DNA of 64,000 bases. Source: Saccharomonospora xinjiangensis XJ-54 (GTDB taxonomy: Bacteria; Actinomycetota; Actinomycetes; Mycobacteriales; Pseudonocardiaceae). A program made the position numbers and the translations under genes. Positions 33,902-42,107 of the stretch are shown piece after piece. Within the stretch, counting starts at the first letter, position 1. Every line of letters begins with the position of its first letter. The notes under the pieces are model-generated. The model searched no databases and was not told where the DNA came from. It was given only the letters and a program-made list of their open reading frames with translations. The DNA is taken from the NCBI RefSeq assembly GCF_000258175.1, contig NZ_JH636049.1:4688135-4752134 (forward strand), given 5' to 3'.

Positions 33902-36900
33902 GTGAGCCGCCCCACCCTTCCCGACCACCTCGCCCTGCTGCTGTCCGACGAGCCCGTCTTCGACCTCTACTCGTACGGGCCGTGGCGGGTGCCGGACGGA
34001 TTGTTCGAGGAGATCCGGCGGCGCGCAGTCGAGCTGAACCAGGACCCTGCCGCCGAGGCACTCGCCGTGGACCTGCCGGACTTCTTCGCCGACGCGACCA
34101 CGGTGATCGGCGCGGAACTGTGGGCTCTGCTGGAATTCCTCATCGGCTCCGTCGCGTTGCGCGGCGGGTCCGCGTGCGACCTGGCGTACGAGACGCTGCG
34201 CGACCTCGTGGCCGACCCTCGCCTGCCCAACCGGAGCTGGATCTGGGCCTCGGGACACACCGTGTACCGGCCTCCCGCCTACTGGCTGCTCGACGCGACC
34301 GAGGACGACCCGGAACTGCGGGAGCTGGCGCTGTCCATGGCCCGCCGGTGTCTCGACGTGTTCGCCGGGATCGAGCCGCTCGAACCCCGGCGGCAGGCGC
34401 TGATCCGCCTGCACGAGCTGCGGCACCAGCACCCGGCGCTGGCGAAGGCCGACCTCGTCGAGCCGCTGGCCGCGCTTCCGCGACTGTGGGCCGACCGGGC
34501 CGACGAGGACATCCTCTCGGTGCTGCCCGAACTCCTCGGCCCTGCCGGATATCTCGACTGGGCGTGCTCGGCGTTCCTTGCCGTCCACACGCGACTGATC
34601 GAGTACGCGCCCGGCGATTCGGCAGCGGGACCTCTTCCCGGAATGGAGTTCTCGCTCGAACACGACGTGATACTGGCCTGCCTCATGGCGCAGGCCGACG
34701 TGCCCGAGGTGCCTGCCGAACTGGCGCTCAGCATCGGGACCTCGATGTTCGAGCGGGTGCGCGCGCTTTTCGTCAAGGTGAAGGACGGCTTCGACGGCGA
34801 TGCCTGGCACGCCAGGGTGCGGGGCTGGCTGACGAGGGCCGTGCTGGCCGGTGAGGTGGACGCCTGCCGGGACTGGCTCGACATGGCCTTGCGCGTCACC
34901 GGCGCCGTGCAGGGGCTCCCGGGACCGGCGGTGAACCCCGAGAGTTACCTGCCCATCGGGCCGTTCCAGCGTGACCTGCGCATCCTGTGCGCGCCGCGCA
35001 AGGCCGTCAATCCGCTGCTGCGCCGCTACGCCGGAGAGTGGTCGCAGACCCGGCCCGTGGCCGACCCCGGGGCCCGGCTCGTCGGGCAGCCCGGGCTGGC
35101 GGGCGTGCTGGGTGCCGTCATCGATCGCGTGCTGCGGGAGGGAGCCCCGGCCGCGCGACTGCTCCTGTGCGGGCCGGAAAGCACCGGCCGCACCACCGCC
35201 GTGGAGATCCTGCGCGACGCGCTGCCGAAGCCCGAGGGGACACCACAGGTGGTGTGGGTCTCCGATCACGCCTTCACCTCGCTCGCCCCGAGCGAGGCCG
35301 TCCTGCATCTGCTGACGCGCACGAGGGATCTGGCCGACGGCGACATCCTCGTCGTGTACGGGCTGGATCGCATCGCCTCGTTCCCCCGCTGCGGTGCGGC
35401 GGTGCTCGACGAGGTCCGCAGGCTGCTGCGGCAACGTCCCGGCCTGCACGTCGCGGCGATCTGCCGCCGCGGTGCCGATGTGCGCCTCGCCGAGGCCGAC
35501 CCCGCACTGCACCACGAGTTCACCGTCGTCCGCACGCGGGAGTTCACCGAAGCCGACCATGCCGAGTTGTTCCGGAGGGCACTCGCACGCCGCAACGCGA
35601 GCGCCGAGGACTCCGATGTGGTCGCCCAGGCCACCGCGCTGCTGCGCACCACGCCCGGCACGCGCAACCTGCGCGGCGCCAGGCTCGTCGATCACCTCGC
35701 CGCCGCCGCCGTGAAGGCCGCGAGGCACCGCTGCGACCTCGCGCCCGCAGTGTCCGTGGTGGTGAGCACCCGCGACCTTCCGCCGACGCTGCCGGTCCAC
35801 GACGCGACCGGTGCGCACGGCCGGGACGGCGGGAACACCGAGACCGCCGGGGACGCGGGAGCCCGGCTCGACAGGGCTGTGCGGAGCGACACCGTCAAGC
35901 GGGAGCTGCGGCTGTTCGTCGCCGAAGCACGCCTCGCTCCGCAGGGGACACCTCTGCGGCATCTGGTGTTCACGGGATCGGCAGGCACCGGGAAGACCAC
36001 GGTGGCCGGCATTCTCGGCCGTCTGTGCGCCGACGCGGGCCTGCTCTCGTCAGGGCATCTCGTCTCCGTCGATCGTTCGGATCTCGTCGGCCGCGCCGCG
36101 GGCGACGGCGCCGCGGGGGTGCGGCGGGCGCTGGATCGCGCCGAGGGCGGAGTGCTCTGTGTCGAGGACGCCGGATCGCTCGCCGGCGCTGGTTCCGAAC
36201 TGGACGCCGTCCGCAACCGCGAGGTGATCGACGCGCTGCGGTCACTGTTGAGGGAAGGGCACGACGACCTGCTCGTGGTGCTCACCGGTGCGGACGCCAC
36301 CGTGACGGGACTGCTCAAGTCCGAACCAGGACTCGGAGCGCTGTTCCCCTCCGTGCTGCGGTTCCCCGACCTCGGCGATGCCGAGGTGGCCGAGGTGTTC
36401 GCCGACCGCGCGGCGAGGGCGGGTGTGGAACTGTCGGACGGTGTGCTCGACAGGGTGCGCACGCTGGCCCGCTCGGCCCGCAAGGACGCCGTGTTCGCCA
36501 ACGCCCGCCTCGCCGTCACGCTGCTCGACCGCTGCCTGTCCCTGCGTTCCCGCCGCCTGCTCTCCGGCGACGGCGAGGAGCAGGCGCACTCCCCGATCAC
36601 GGTGGCCGACCTGCCTTCCACCGCCGTTCCCGCCGTCCACACCGATCTGCCGGACGACCCCATCGGGGAGATCGAGCGGCTGGTGGGGCTCGCGTCGGTG
36701 AAGCGAGAGGTCCGGTTGCTGGTGGCCGAGGTGGAGGCCGACCGGCTGCGCAAGGAGGTCGGGCTCCCACCGGCGCGGCCCACCCGGCACCTGGTGTTCA
36801 CCGGGAACCCCGGCACCGCGAAGACCACGGTGGCCCGCCTGGTCGCGGCGGGATACGCGAAGCTGGGCCTGCTCACGTCGGGTCACCTGGTGGAGGTCTC

Positions 36901-37498
36901 CCACGCCGACCTCATCGCCGAGTACATCGGACAGACGGCGCCCAAGGTCAGGGCCGCCGTCGAGAGCGCACGGGGCGGCGTGTTGTTCATCGACGAGGCG
37001 TACGCGCTGACCGGCGACTCGCACAACTCCTACGGTCCCGAGGCGATCGCCGAACTGCTGCGGCTCATGGAGGAGTACCGCGACGACCTCGTCGTGATCG
37101 TCGCCGGGTACCGCGACCGCATGACCTCCTTCCTCGCCACCAACCCGGGGCTGGCCTCGCGGTTTCCCACCACCGTTGACTTCCCCGACTACGACGACGC
37201 CGAACTCGTCGCGATCTTCGAGCACCTGGCCGGCTCGGCGGGCTACACCCTCGCGGGCGACGTCATCGAGGCCGTGCGCGACCGCCTGCGCACCATGCCC
37301 CGCGACGAGTCGTTCGGCAACGGCAGGGTGATGCGGAACCTGTTCGACAGGGCTGTGGCGTTGCAGGCCGAGCGCATCACAGGGCAGGGGTTGTCCGCCG
37401 ACGACGCCGAGGAGATCAGGACCCTGCGGGCCGAGGACATCGGCGAACTGCGAAGCCCCGCCCCGGAACTCCCCCCACTGTCAGGCCAATACCTGTAA
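33902..37498 (+). CDS. Large triple-AAA ATPase (CbxX/CfxQ-EccA-like)
   Basis: A 1198-residue cytosolic protein. Residues ~1-360 are helical with no known domain. A degenerate P-loop (LLLCGPESTGRTTAVEIL) is near residue 420 with Walker-B-like DILVVYGLDRI. A CbxX-type AAA module follows near residue 690 (VFTGSAGTGKTTVAGILG; Walker B is VEDAG). The third module near residue 967 is canonical (VFTGNPGTAKTTVARLVA, GGVLFIDEAYAL, then IVAGYRDRM). The last module resembles EccA of type VII secretion and Rubisco-activase CbxX. No ESX genes are adjacent. GTG 33902 is preferred over 33896. The gene is followed directly by a 21-bp repeat array. Confidence 0.88.
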   Translation: MSRPTLPDHLALLLSDEPVFDLYSYGPWRVPDGLFEEIRRRAVELNQDPAAEALAVDLPDFFADATTVIGAELWALLEFLIGSVALRGGSACDLAYETLRDLVADPRLPNRSWIWASGHTVYRPPAYWLLDATEDDPELRELALSMARRCLDVFAGIEPLEPRRQALIRLHELRHQHPALAKADLVEPLAALPRLWADRADEDILSVLPELLGPAGYLDWACSAFLAVHTRLIEYAPGDSAAGPLPGMEFSLEHDVILACLMAQADVPEVPAELALSIGTSMFERVRALFVKVKDGFDGDAWHARVRGWLTRAVLAGEVDACRDWLDMALRVTGAVQGLPGPAVNPESYLPIGPFQRDLRILCAPRKAVNPLLRRYAGEWSQTRPVADPGARLVGQPGLAGVLGAVIDRVLREGAPAARLLLCGPESTGRTTAVEILRDALPKPEGTPQVVWVSDHAFTSLAPSEAVLHLLTRTRDLADGDILVVYGLDRIASFPRCGAAVLDEVRRLLRQRPGLHVAAICRRGADVRLAEADPALHHEFTVVRTREFTEADHAELFRRALARRNASAEDSDVVAQATALLRTTPGTRNLRGARLVDHLAAAAVKAARHRCDLAPAVSVVVSTRDLPPTLPVHDATGAHGRDGGNTETAGDAGARLDRAVRSDTVKRELRLFVAEARLAPQGTPLRHLVFTGSAGTGKTTVAGILGRLCADAGLLSSGHLVSVDRSDLVGRAAGDGAAGVRRALDRAEGGVLCVEDAGSLAGAGSELDAVRNREVIDALRSLLREGHDDLLVVLTGADATVTGLLKSEPGLGALFPSVLRFPDLGDAEVAEVFADRAARAGVELSDGVLDRVRTLARSARKDAVFANARLAVTLLDRCLSLRSRRLLSGDGEEQAHSPITVADLPSTAVPAVHTDLPDDPIGEIERLVGLASVKREVRLLVAEVEADRLRKEVGLPPARPTRHLVFTGNPGTAKTTVARLVAAGYAKLGLLTSGHLVEVSHADLIAEYIGQTAPKVRAAVESARGGVLFIDEAYALTGDSHNSYGPEAIAELLRLMEEYRDDLVVIVAGYRDRMTSFLATNPGLASRFPTTVDFPDYDDAELVAIFEHLAGSAGYTLAGDVIEAVRDRLRTMPRDESFGNGRVMRNLFDRAVALQAERITGQGLSADDAEEIRTLRAEDIGELRSPAPELPPLSGQYL

Positions 37499-37499
37499 G

Positions 37500-37728
37500 C
37501 CGTGTCCGCACCTCATGCACCCGTGTCCGCACTTCATGCACGGGTGTTGGCACCTCCCGCACGGGCGTTGGCACTTCCGCACCTGTGTCCGCACCTCCCG
37601 TACGGGTGTTGGCACCTCCCGCACGGATGGCCGTCCCGTGAGATGCCAACACCCGTGCACAGACTGCGGACACGACACGCTGCGTCTCGTGTCCGCACCT
37701 TATGTACGCGTGTTGGCACCCTGCGCAC
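37500..37728. repeat. 21-bp tandem repeat array D (about 10 units, mixed orientation)
   Basis: Starts two bases after the AAA gene's stop. Six units read in the GTGTCCGCAC orientation (37500-37624, one unit 20 bp). Two inverted, decayed units follow (about 37633-37675), then two more in the first orientation (37687-37728). Two subtypes alternate: CCGCAC and TTGGCAC cores. This is the longest array in the window. Confidence 0.85.
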
Positions 37729-37829
37729 GGTGACCATGACAGCGGTTGTCAGGGTTCGGGGTCACGATGGAGACACCGATCGGCACCACGAACCCGTGGG
37801 CCGGCAGATGTTCGACGACAAGGACCTCA

Positions 37830-38360
37830 ATGCGCGAAACACCGGAGGAGCTCGACGCACTCCAAACCCTGCTGGACACTTCGCTGGCCCGCTCCACCTC
37901 ACATCTCCGCTCCATCATCAACGCGGAGCGGACGTTGACCGCGGAGCAACTCACCGGTGTGCTCACCGGCATGTGCACCCTCGCTCTGTCCACCGTGACG
38001 GCGAAGGGTGAACCTCGGATCAGCGCGGTGGACGGGCATTTCCTGCACGGGAAGTGGCATTTCGGCACTGCCCGCGACGCGGCCAAGGCCCGCCACCTCG
38101 CCGCAAGGCCCTCCGCCAGTGCCGCGCACCTACGCGGCGAGGACCTCGGTGTGTTCACCCACGGAACGGTGGAGATCCTCAACCCCGAGCACGGCGAGCC
38201 CTCGCCCGACTGGCCCGGCCTGCTCGCGTACGTCAAGGACTTCTACGGCGACGATACCTTCGACTGGGACAGCGACGTGGTCTACTTCCGCCTGCATCCG
38301 CACTGGATGAGCGTGTACGCACCCGATCTCTCCGCGCTCACCACGGAATCGGGGGGCTGA
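37830..38360 (+). CDS. Pyridoxamine 5'-phosphate oxidase-family (split-barrel flavin) protein
   Basis: A 176-residue protein with the FMN-binding split-barrel pattern. MCTLALSTVTAKGEPRISAV (~residues 50-69), GKWHFGTARDAAKARHLAAR and TVEILNPEHGE correspond to barrel strands, and VVYFRLHPHWMSVYAPD ends it. Members are F420- or FMN-dependent reductases and oxidases. ATG 37830 follows AAGGA by five bases and gives the full domain; an upstream frame extends through the repeat-flanking region. Confidence 0.82.
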   Translation: MRETPEELDALQTLLDTSLARSTSHLRSIINAERTLTAEQLTGVLTGMCTLALSTVTAKGEPRISAVDGHFLHGKWHFGTARDAAKARHLAARPSASAAHLRGEDLGVFTHGTVEILNPEHGEPSPDWPGLLAYVKDFYGDDTFDWDSDVVYFRLHPHWMSVYAPDLSALTTESGG

Positions 38361-38373
38361 TCCGGTCACCGAC

Positions 38374-39393
38374 TCAGTCGAGACCCGGTTCGCCCGGCAG
38401 CACTCCCGCTCTGGCCGCCGCGACCCCGAGCTGGAACCGGGTCTCGACCCCGAACCGCTCGTAGAGCCCGGTGATGTACCGGCGAAGGGTGCGTGTGGAG
38501 ATGTCGAGCCTGCGCGCGATGGCCTCGTCGGACCGGCCGGTGCTCAGCTCGACGAGCACCAGAAGTTCGATCTCGCGCCAGACATCCTTGTCGTAGTCGT
38601 ACTCCGACACGGGGAGCGCTCTGTCCCATGTGTCCTCGAAGAGCTGCTCGAAGAAGCCGACGATGTTGGGCTCGCGGGCGATGATGCCGCCGTCGTTGCG
38701 TGAGCGCAGCAACACCGCGACCCGGTCGTCGATGAGGATCACGCGGCTGGGAACCGCGACCGTGGTCCGCAACTGGCCGCCGATCCGCTGGATGTGCCTG
38801 AGATAGTTCAGCCCCTCCCTCTGCCGTCGCGCCGTGTGCGGGTAGATGGAGCGGACCTCGATGCCCCGGTCGTGCAGGGTGCGGTCTGACGAGAAATCGG
38901 CGCGCACCTCCTCGTCGGAGGAGACGGTGGGGTGCATGGCCCGCACGCTGTGCTGGGCGCCCGCGAGCAGTTCGGCGAGTGTGCGCCGGGTCTGCCGGGA
39001 GTCTTCGAGTTTCTTGATGCCCACCATCGCCCTGTGGTCGAAGGTGTCCCCGCTCATCGCCGTTCTCAGCTCGTCGAGGACGGCGTTGAGCGACCGTGTC
39101 TGTCTGCTCAGCGCCGTGTACTCCGTCCGCAGCCTCGTCAGGTAGCGGAGGAAGGCGAGGTTGGACGACACGGCGAGCCACGATCGCGGCTGAGTGGACA
39201 GCGGCCTCACCAGCTTGGATCGGGTGAGGTCGGCGAGAGCGCGGGCCACCGTGTCCTCGTCGAGACCTGTGGCGGCGCAGCAGTCGGGAAGCGTCGCGGG
39301 GCCTTTGAGGAGGAATCGATAGACGGAATCGTCGGCGCTGCCGGGGTGGAACTCCGAGTCGGGATCGTCGGCCCTGCCGTGCTCGTCACTCAT
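38374..39393 (-). CDS. TrmB-like / LuxR-HTH transcriptional regulator
   Basis: A 339-residue protein. Residues ~10-85 resemble a winged-helix TrmB/IclR-like DNA-binding region (DSVYRFLLKGPATLPDCCAA). A central region around residues 140-250 includes a phospholipase-D-like sensor segment (IEVRSIYPHTARRQREGLNY and VILIDDRVAVLLRS). The C-terminus is a LuxR-type HTH (TGRSDEAIARRLDISTRTLR). Such Streptomyces-type regulators often sit near biosynthetic genes. ATG 39393 follows AGGAG by five bases. The target is unknown. Confidence 0.83.
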   Translation of the reverse strand: MSDEHGRADDPDSEFHPGSADDSVYRFLLKGPATLPDCCAATGLDEDTVARALADLTRSKLVRPLSTQPRSWLAVSSNLAFLRYLTRLRTEYTALSRQTRSLNAVLDELRTAMSGDTFDHRAMVGIKKLEDSRQTRRTLAELLAGAQHSVRAMHPTVSSDEEVRADFSSDRTLHDRGIEVRSIYPHTARRQREGLNYLRHIQRIGGQLRTTVAVPSRVILIDDRVAVLLRSRNDGGIIAREPNIVGFFEQLFEDTWDRALPVSEYDYDKDVWREIELLVLVELSTGRSDEAIARRLDISTRTLRRYITGLYERFGVETRFQLGVAAARAGVLPGEPGLD

Positions 39394-40061
39394 GTAGCTC
39401 CTGCGGATCTCGCCTGAACGCTCCTCGACGTCGCTTCGACGCAGCCGCGCGCCGCCCGGTTCCCCCCTCCGGCCCACCCCGGTCGCCGGGCCGTCGCCGG
39501 GCGGCACCCGGATCACTGCGCCCCGATCAACCCCCCAGCACACCGCCTGTCCACTTCGGACACTCCTCCTCCGGGCGGCCTCGGCTCGCCACGCCTGCCA
39601 CTACTCCGTCCGGGTGGACTCCTCCACCACGCCGTGATGGACATCGAGCGTCCCGGCGCGTCGAGCGACCGGCGAAGGGAACCCACCATCGCCGGGCACA
39701 CCGAATACGAATGCTGTTCACGGTTTGCCCCCTTCGGATCAACCCGAACGTCGGTTCTGTCCCATTCCTGCCAGGCTCTGACCTCTTCCGGCCAGCACCA
39801 ACGCTGGCATGATCATCAAGCCGTGCGGTTTTCTGGTGCCGCCACAGACTGGCCCCTCACGACAGGAGTCGCGCCAGGCATGACATCGAGAGTCGTTTCG
39901 AGGCCACGACCTCGCCCGAGCCAGCGGACCGCCGACAGGGTGGACGCACCGTCGTAGCCGGGGTCCTCCCTGGCCGCGGACGGCCGAGGCGCCCGAGGAC
40001 GCGGTTCGAGGGAACCAGGACCGGACCGCCCTGTGTACCCGACGAGAGTTTGGAGCATGGA
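39394..40061. other. 668-bp intergenic region, no supported gene
   Basis: Between two divergent regulator genes. Open frames here have irregular composition and no ribosome sites. The part near 39690-39830 is less GC-rich than the rest and could hold promoters or a decayed gene, but I recognise nothing. A leftward 199-codon frame crosses into the LysR-type gene on the other strand and looks like its shadow. Confidence 0.4.
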
Positions 40062-40418
40062 ATGGACGAGCGACAGTTCCGAGCGTTCGTGTCGATCGCC
40101 GAGACCGGGCGAATGGACCTCGCAGCCGAGGCGCTGGGCTACTCCCAGCCCGCCATCAGCTATCAGATCAAATGCCTGGAGACCAGCCTCCGCGCGAAGT
40201 TGTTCACGCGGGACTCCACGGGCGCGAGACTGACCACGCAGGGGCAGATGCTGCTCCCTGCCGCGCGCGCCGTCGTCACGCTGTTCGACAGCATCAAGCA
40301 GACCTTCGACTCCCGGGACGCCACGAAGACGGTGACCACGCGAACCCGCGCCGCCGGTACCAGGGCCGCCGCTCGCACCACGGCTGTCGGCCGCCCCCGC
40401 AAACCCGTCGAGCACTAG
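40062..40418 (+). CDS. Orphan LysR-type HTH protein with basic, AT-hook-like tail
   Basis: A 118-residue protein. Residues 3-62 are a complete LysR winged HTH (ERQFRAFVSIAETGRMDLAA, then GYSQPAISYQIKCLE) followed by the linker helix. The effector domain is missing: after ~residue 88 the chain is a basic low-complexity tail (RTRAAGTRAAARTTAVGRPR, then KP) whose GRPRKP resembles an AT-hook core. ATG 40062 follows GGAG by six bases. It may be a truncated LysR or a small nucleoid-type DNA-binding protein. A single 21-bp repeat unit follows its stop. Confidence 0.75.
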   Translation: MDERQFRAFVSIAETGRMDLAAEALGYSQPAISYQIKCLETSLRAKLFTRDSTGARLTTQGQMLLPAARAVVTLFDSIKQTFDSRDATKTVTTRTRAAGTRAAARTTAVGRPRKPVEH

Positions 40419-40419
40419 G

Positions 40420-40440
40420 CCGTGCTCGCACCTCCCGCGC
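40420..40440. repeat. Single 21-bp repeat unit (locus E)
   Basis: CCGTGCTCGCACCTCCCGCG plus C matches the family in the GTGTCCGCAC orientation with one core change. It begins two bases after the stop of the orphan LysR-HTH gene, the same placement as arrays D and F. Confidence 0.55.
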
Positions 40441-40602
40441 GAAGGCCGCTCCTGTCAAACCGGCAGAGGTGACCTCCCGGTGCCGGTGCCGCGCACCCGC
40501 CGTCCGTGCGCGGCGGCAAGGCCCCGGTTGATCCAGCCCGCCTCGTCGGCGGCGACGCTCACCGGGGCGCCGTTCACGCACGCGGGCAGGCCGAGGCACG
40601 GC

Positions 40603-41506
40603 TCATCCGCTGACGTGGACGAGGGCCGTGCGCTGTGGGCCGACCAGGAGAAGGCAGGAATCCTCCTCGCCGTCCAAGGCCGAGTCGAGAGGCAGATTCT
40701 TGGCGTAGGCGAGCACGGCCGGGGTCTCGGGCGCGCCGGTGAGCTCGGTGAGGACCGTGTCGAGGAGGTCACGGGCGAGCCAGGAGACGAGTTCGTCGCC
40801 GGGGATCTCGGGGGCCGTGGAGTCGAACCCCCAGAGCAGTGTCCAGCGGGCCGCCGCGACCAGGTTCCGCCACTCACCACGTCGGTGTTGTTGATCCTGA
40901 AAAAATCGCCGAGCAGCGCCGAGGAACAGGCGATGCGGTACTCGGGAGTGCCGCGTGAGCCTGCCCGCGCCGGAGCCGGGGCCAGCGACAGCCGTGTCGT
41001 CGCCGTCGAAGAACGCACCAGCAGGTGCATTTCGCCGTGCAGCGGCGCACCACCCGGATCGGCGGCCACCGCGATACGCAGCAGGTCTGTTCCGCCCTCA
41101 GCCAGATAACCGGCCAGGCACCCGGCGAGTACCCTGCCTCGCCGGTCAAGGCCGCCGGGTCCTGACTCCAGTGCCTCGACGAGGAACTCGAACAGCTTCT
41201 CGGCGCCGGTGTCCGGGCAACCCCAGGAGGCGTGGAGGGGGCTGTCGGACGTCTCCTCCGGGTCGTGGATGTCGAATCGCTCGACAGCCACCGGATAGCG
41301 GCGCCCTTCCGTGCCGGGGAAGGTCACCGGGAACGCGCCGTACTCCGACACTCTCGCCGGAGAGGGCGCGCAGGTCCACCGGCGAGATGGGGCGGAGGGG
41401 CCTCGCCACAGGCCAGGACCAGCCGCCAGTGCGGCAGCCACAGGGCGAACAGATGCTCCAGAGCTTCCACAGGGCTGATGCTGTGCGGGTCCACCTCGGT
41501 CACCAT
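40603..41506 (-). pseudogene. Frameshifted hypothetical gene (at least three frame changes)
   Basis: Read leftwards, protein-like segments occur in successive frames. The first is ATG 41506 MVTEVDPHSISPVEALEHLF, then a short stretch (ISPVDLRALSGE), then YGAFPVTFPGTEGRRYPVAV through to CSSALLGDFF. The final segment is QDQQHRRGEWRNLVAAARW to LVHVSG at stop 40603. The last change falls exactly at a T-TTT-TTC run (40905-40899), where a -1 shift joins the frames. Earlier shifts near 41400 and 41360 have no such signal, so decay or sequence error is the simpler reading. I do not recognise the family. Confidence 0.65.
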
Positions 41507-41600
41507 GCCTTCGCGTGGCGAGCCCCGTGATCACGCACAGGGCGGATGCCGTGAGGTTCCCTCTCCGTCTCCGCTCCTCCCCCTGGCCGCGTGCTCATGT

Positions 41601-41966
41601 TCACCGTGGTCCTGCCGGGGTGAACGGGTGTGCCTCGGCGAGTTCCCCCGGCGCGGAAAGCCGCCACGCCTCGTACAGCAACTCCTCGAACTCGTCGGCG
41701 TCGATGCCTTCCAGGTGCACCACAACCCAGCCGAATCCGCCCGCGGTGAACTGCACCTCGAAGACCTCGGGCCGTTCGGCCACCAGCGCGGCCTGCTCCG
41801 ACAACGTCTGCTTCAGGCCCACCGTCGCGGTTCGCGGCCAGTGGTAGCCGAATCTCGTTCCGTGCACGCTGAACGCCGTGTAATCGCGCACCGACTCGCT
41901 CCGGACATCGGCAAGTCCGTCGATCATCGCCTGTAGCGCGTTCGCTGACACACCCATGGCGCTCAT
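41601..41966 (-). CDS. MmcQ/YjbR family protein
   Basis: A 121-residue protein. VRDYTAFSVHGTRFGYHWPR (~residues 26-45) and FGWVVVHLEGIDADEFEELL (~residues 80-99) match the CyaY-like fold of the MmcQ/YjbR family, small proteins with a proposed DNA-binding role. ATG 41966 fits the family length; a longer frame upstream is proline- and arginine-rich and unlikely to be translated. It stands alone between the pseudogene and SPO0M. Confidence 0.8.
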   Translation of the reverse strand: MSAMGVSANALQAMIDGLADVRSESVRDYTAFSVHGTRFGYHWPRTATVGLKQTLSEQAALVAERPEVFEVQFTAGGFGWVVVHLEGIDADEFEELLYEAWRLSAPGELAEAHPFTPAGPR

Positions 41967-42107
41967 TCTGCCGTGCACCACCGACACGATCGCGGGCGCG
42001 CCGGTGGGCCGGGGACACCGGCGCGCGCCCTTGGCACCGGGATTCCATTGAGGACTGCGAGGGAAAGGGCCGATCCGGCTCGGGGGCACGACGGTCGGCC
42101 CCGCTGC

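Noticed and set aside
33122..35962. A 946-codon leftward frame across DUF2017 and the AAA gene
   Set aside because: Most of it is antisense to the AAA ATPase; only the last 161 codons are a real gene.
34987..37179. A 730-codon rightward frame inside the AAA gene
   Set aside because: Arg/Gly/Ala-rich translation typical of a high-GC shadow frame; the AAA motifs are in another frame.
37500..37728. Repeat arrays as coding heptapeptide repeats, since 21 bp keeps frame
   Set aside because: No ribosome sites or proper starts precede them, units of 20 bp break the frame, and orientation flips inside the array.
39634..39957. A 107-codon frame in the 39.4-40.1 kb gap
   Set aside because: Irregular third-position composition and no recognisable sequence.
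39816..40415. A 199-codon leftward frame
   Set aside because: Antisense to the LysR-HTH gene and low-complexity; no ribosome site.
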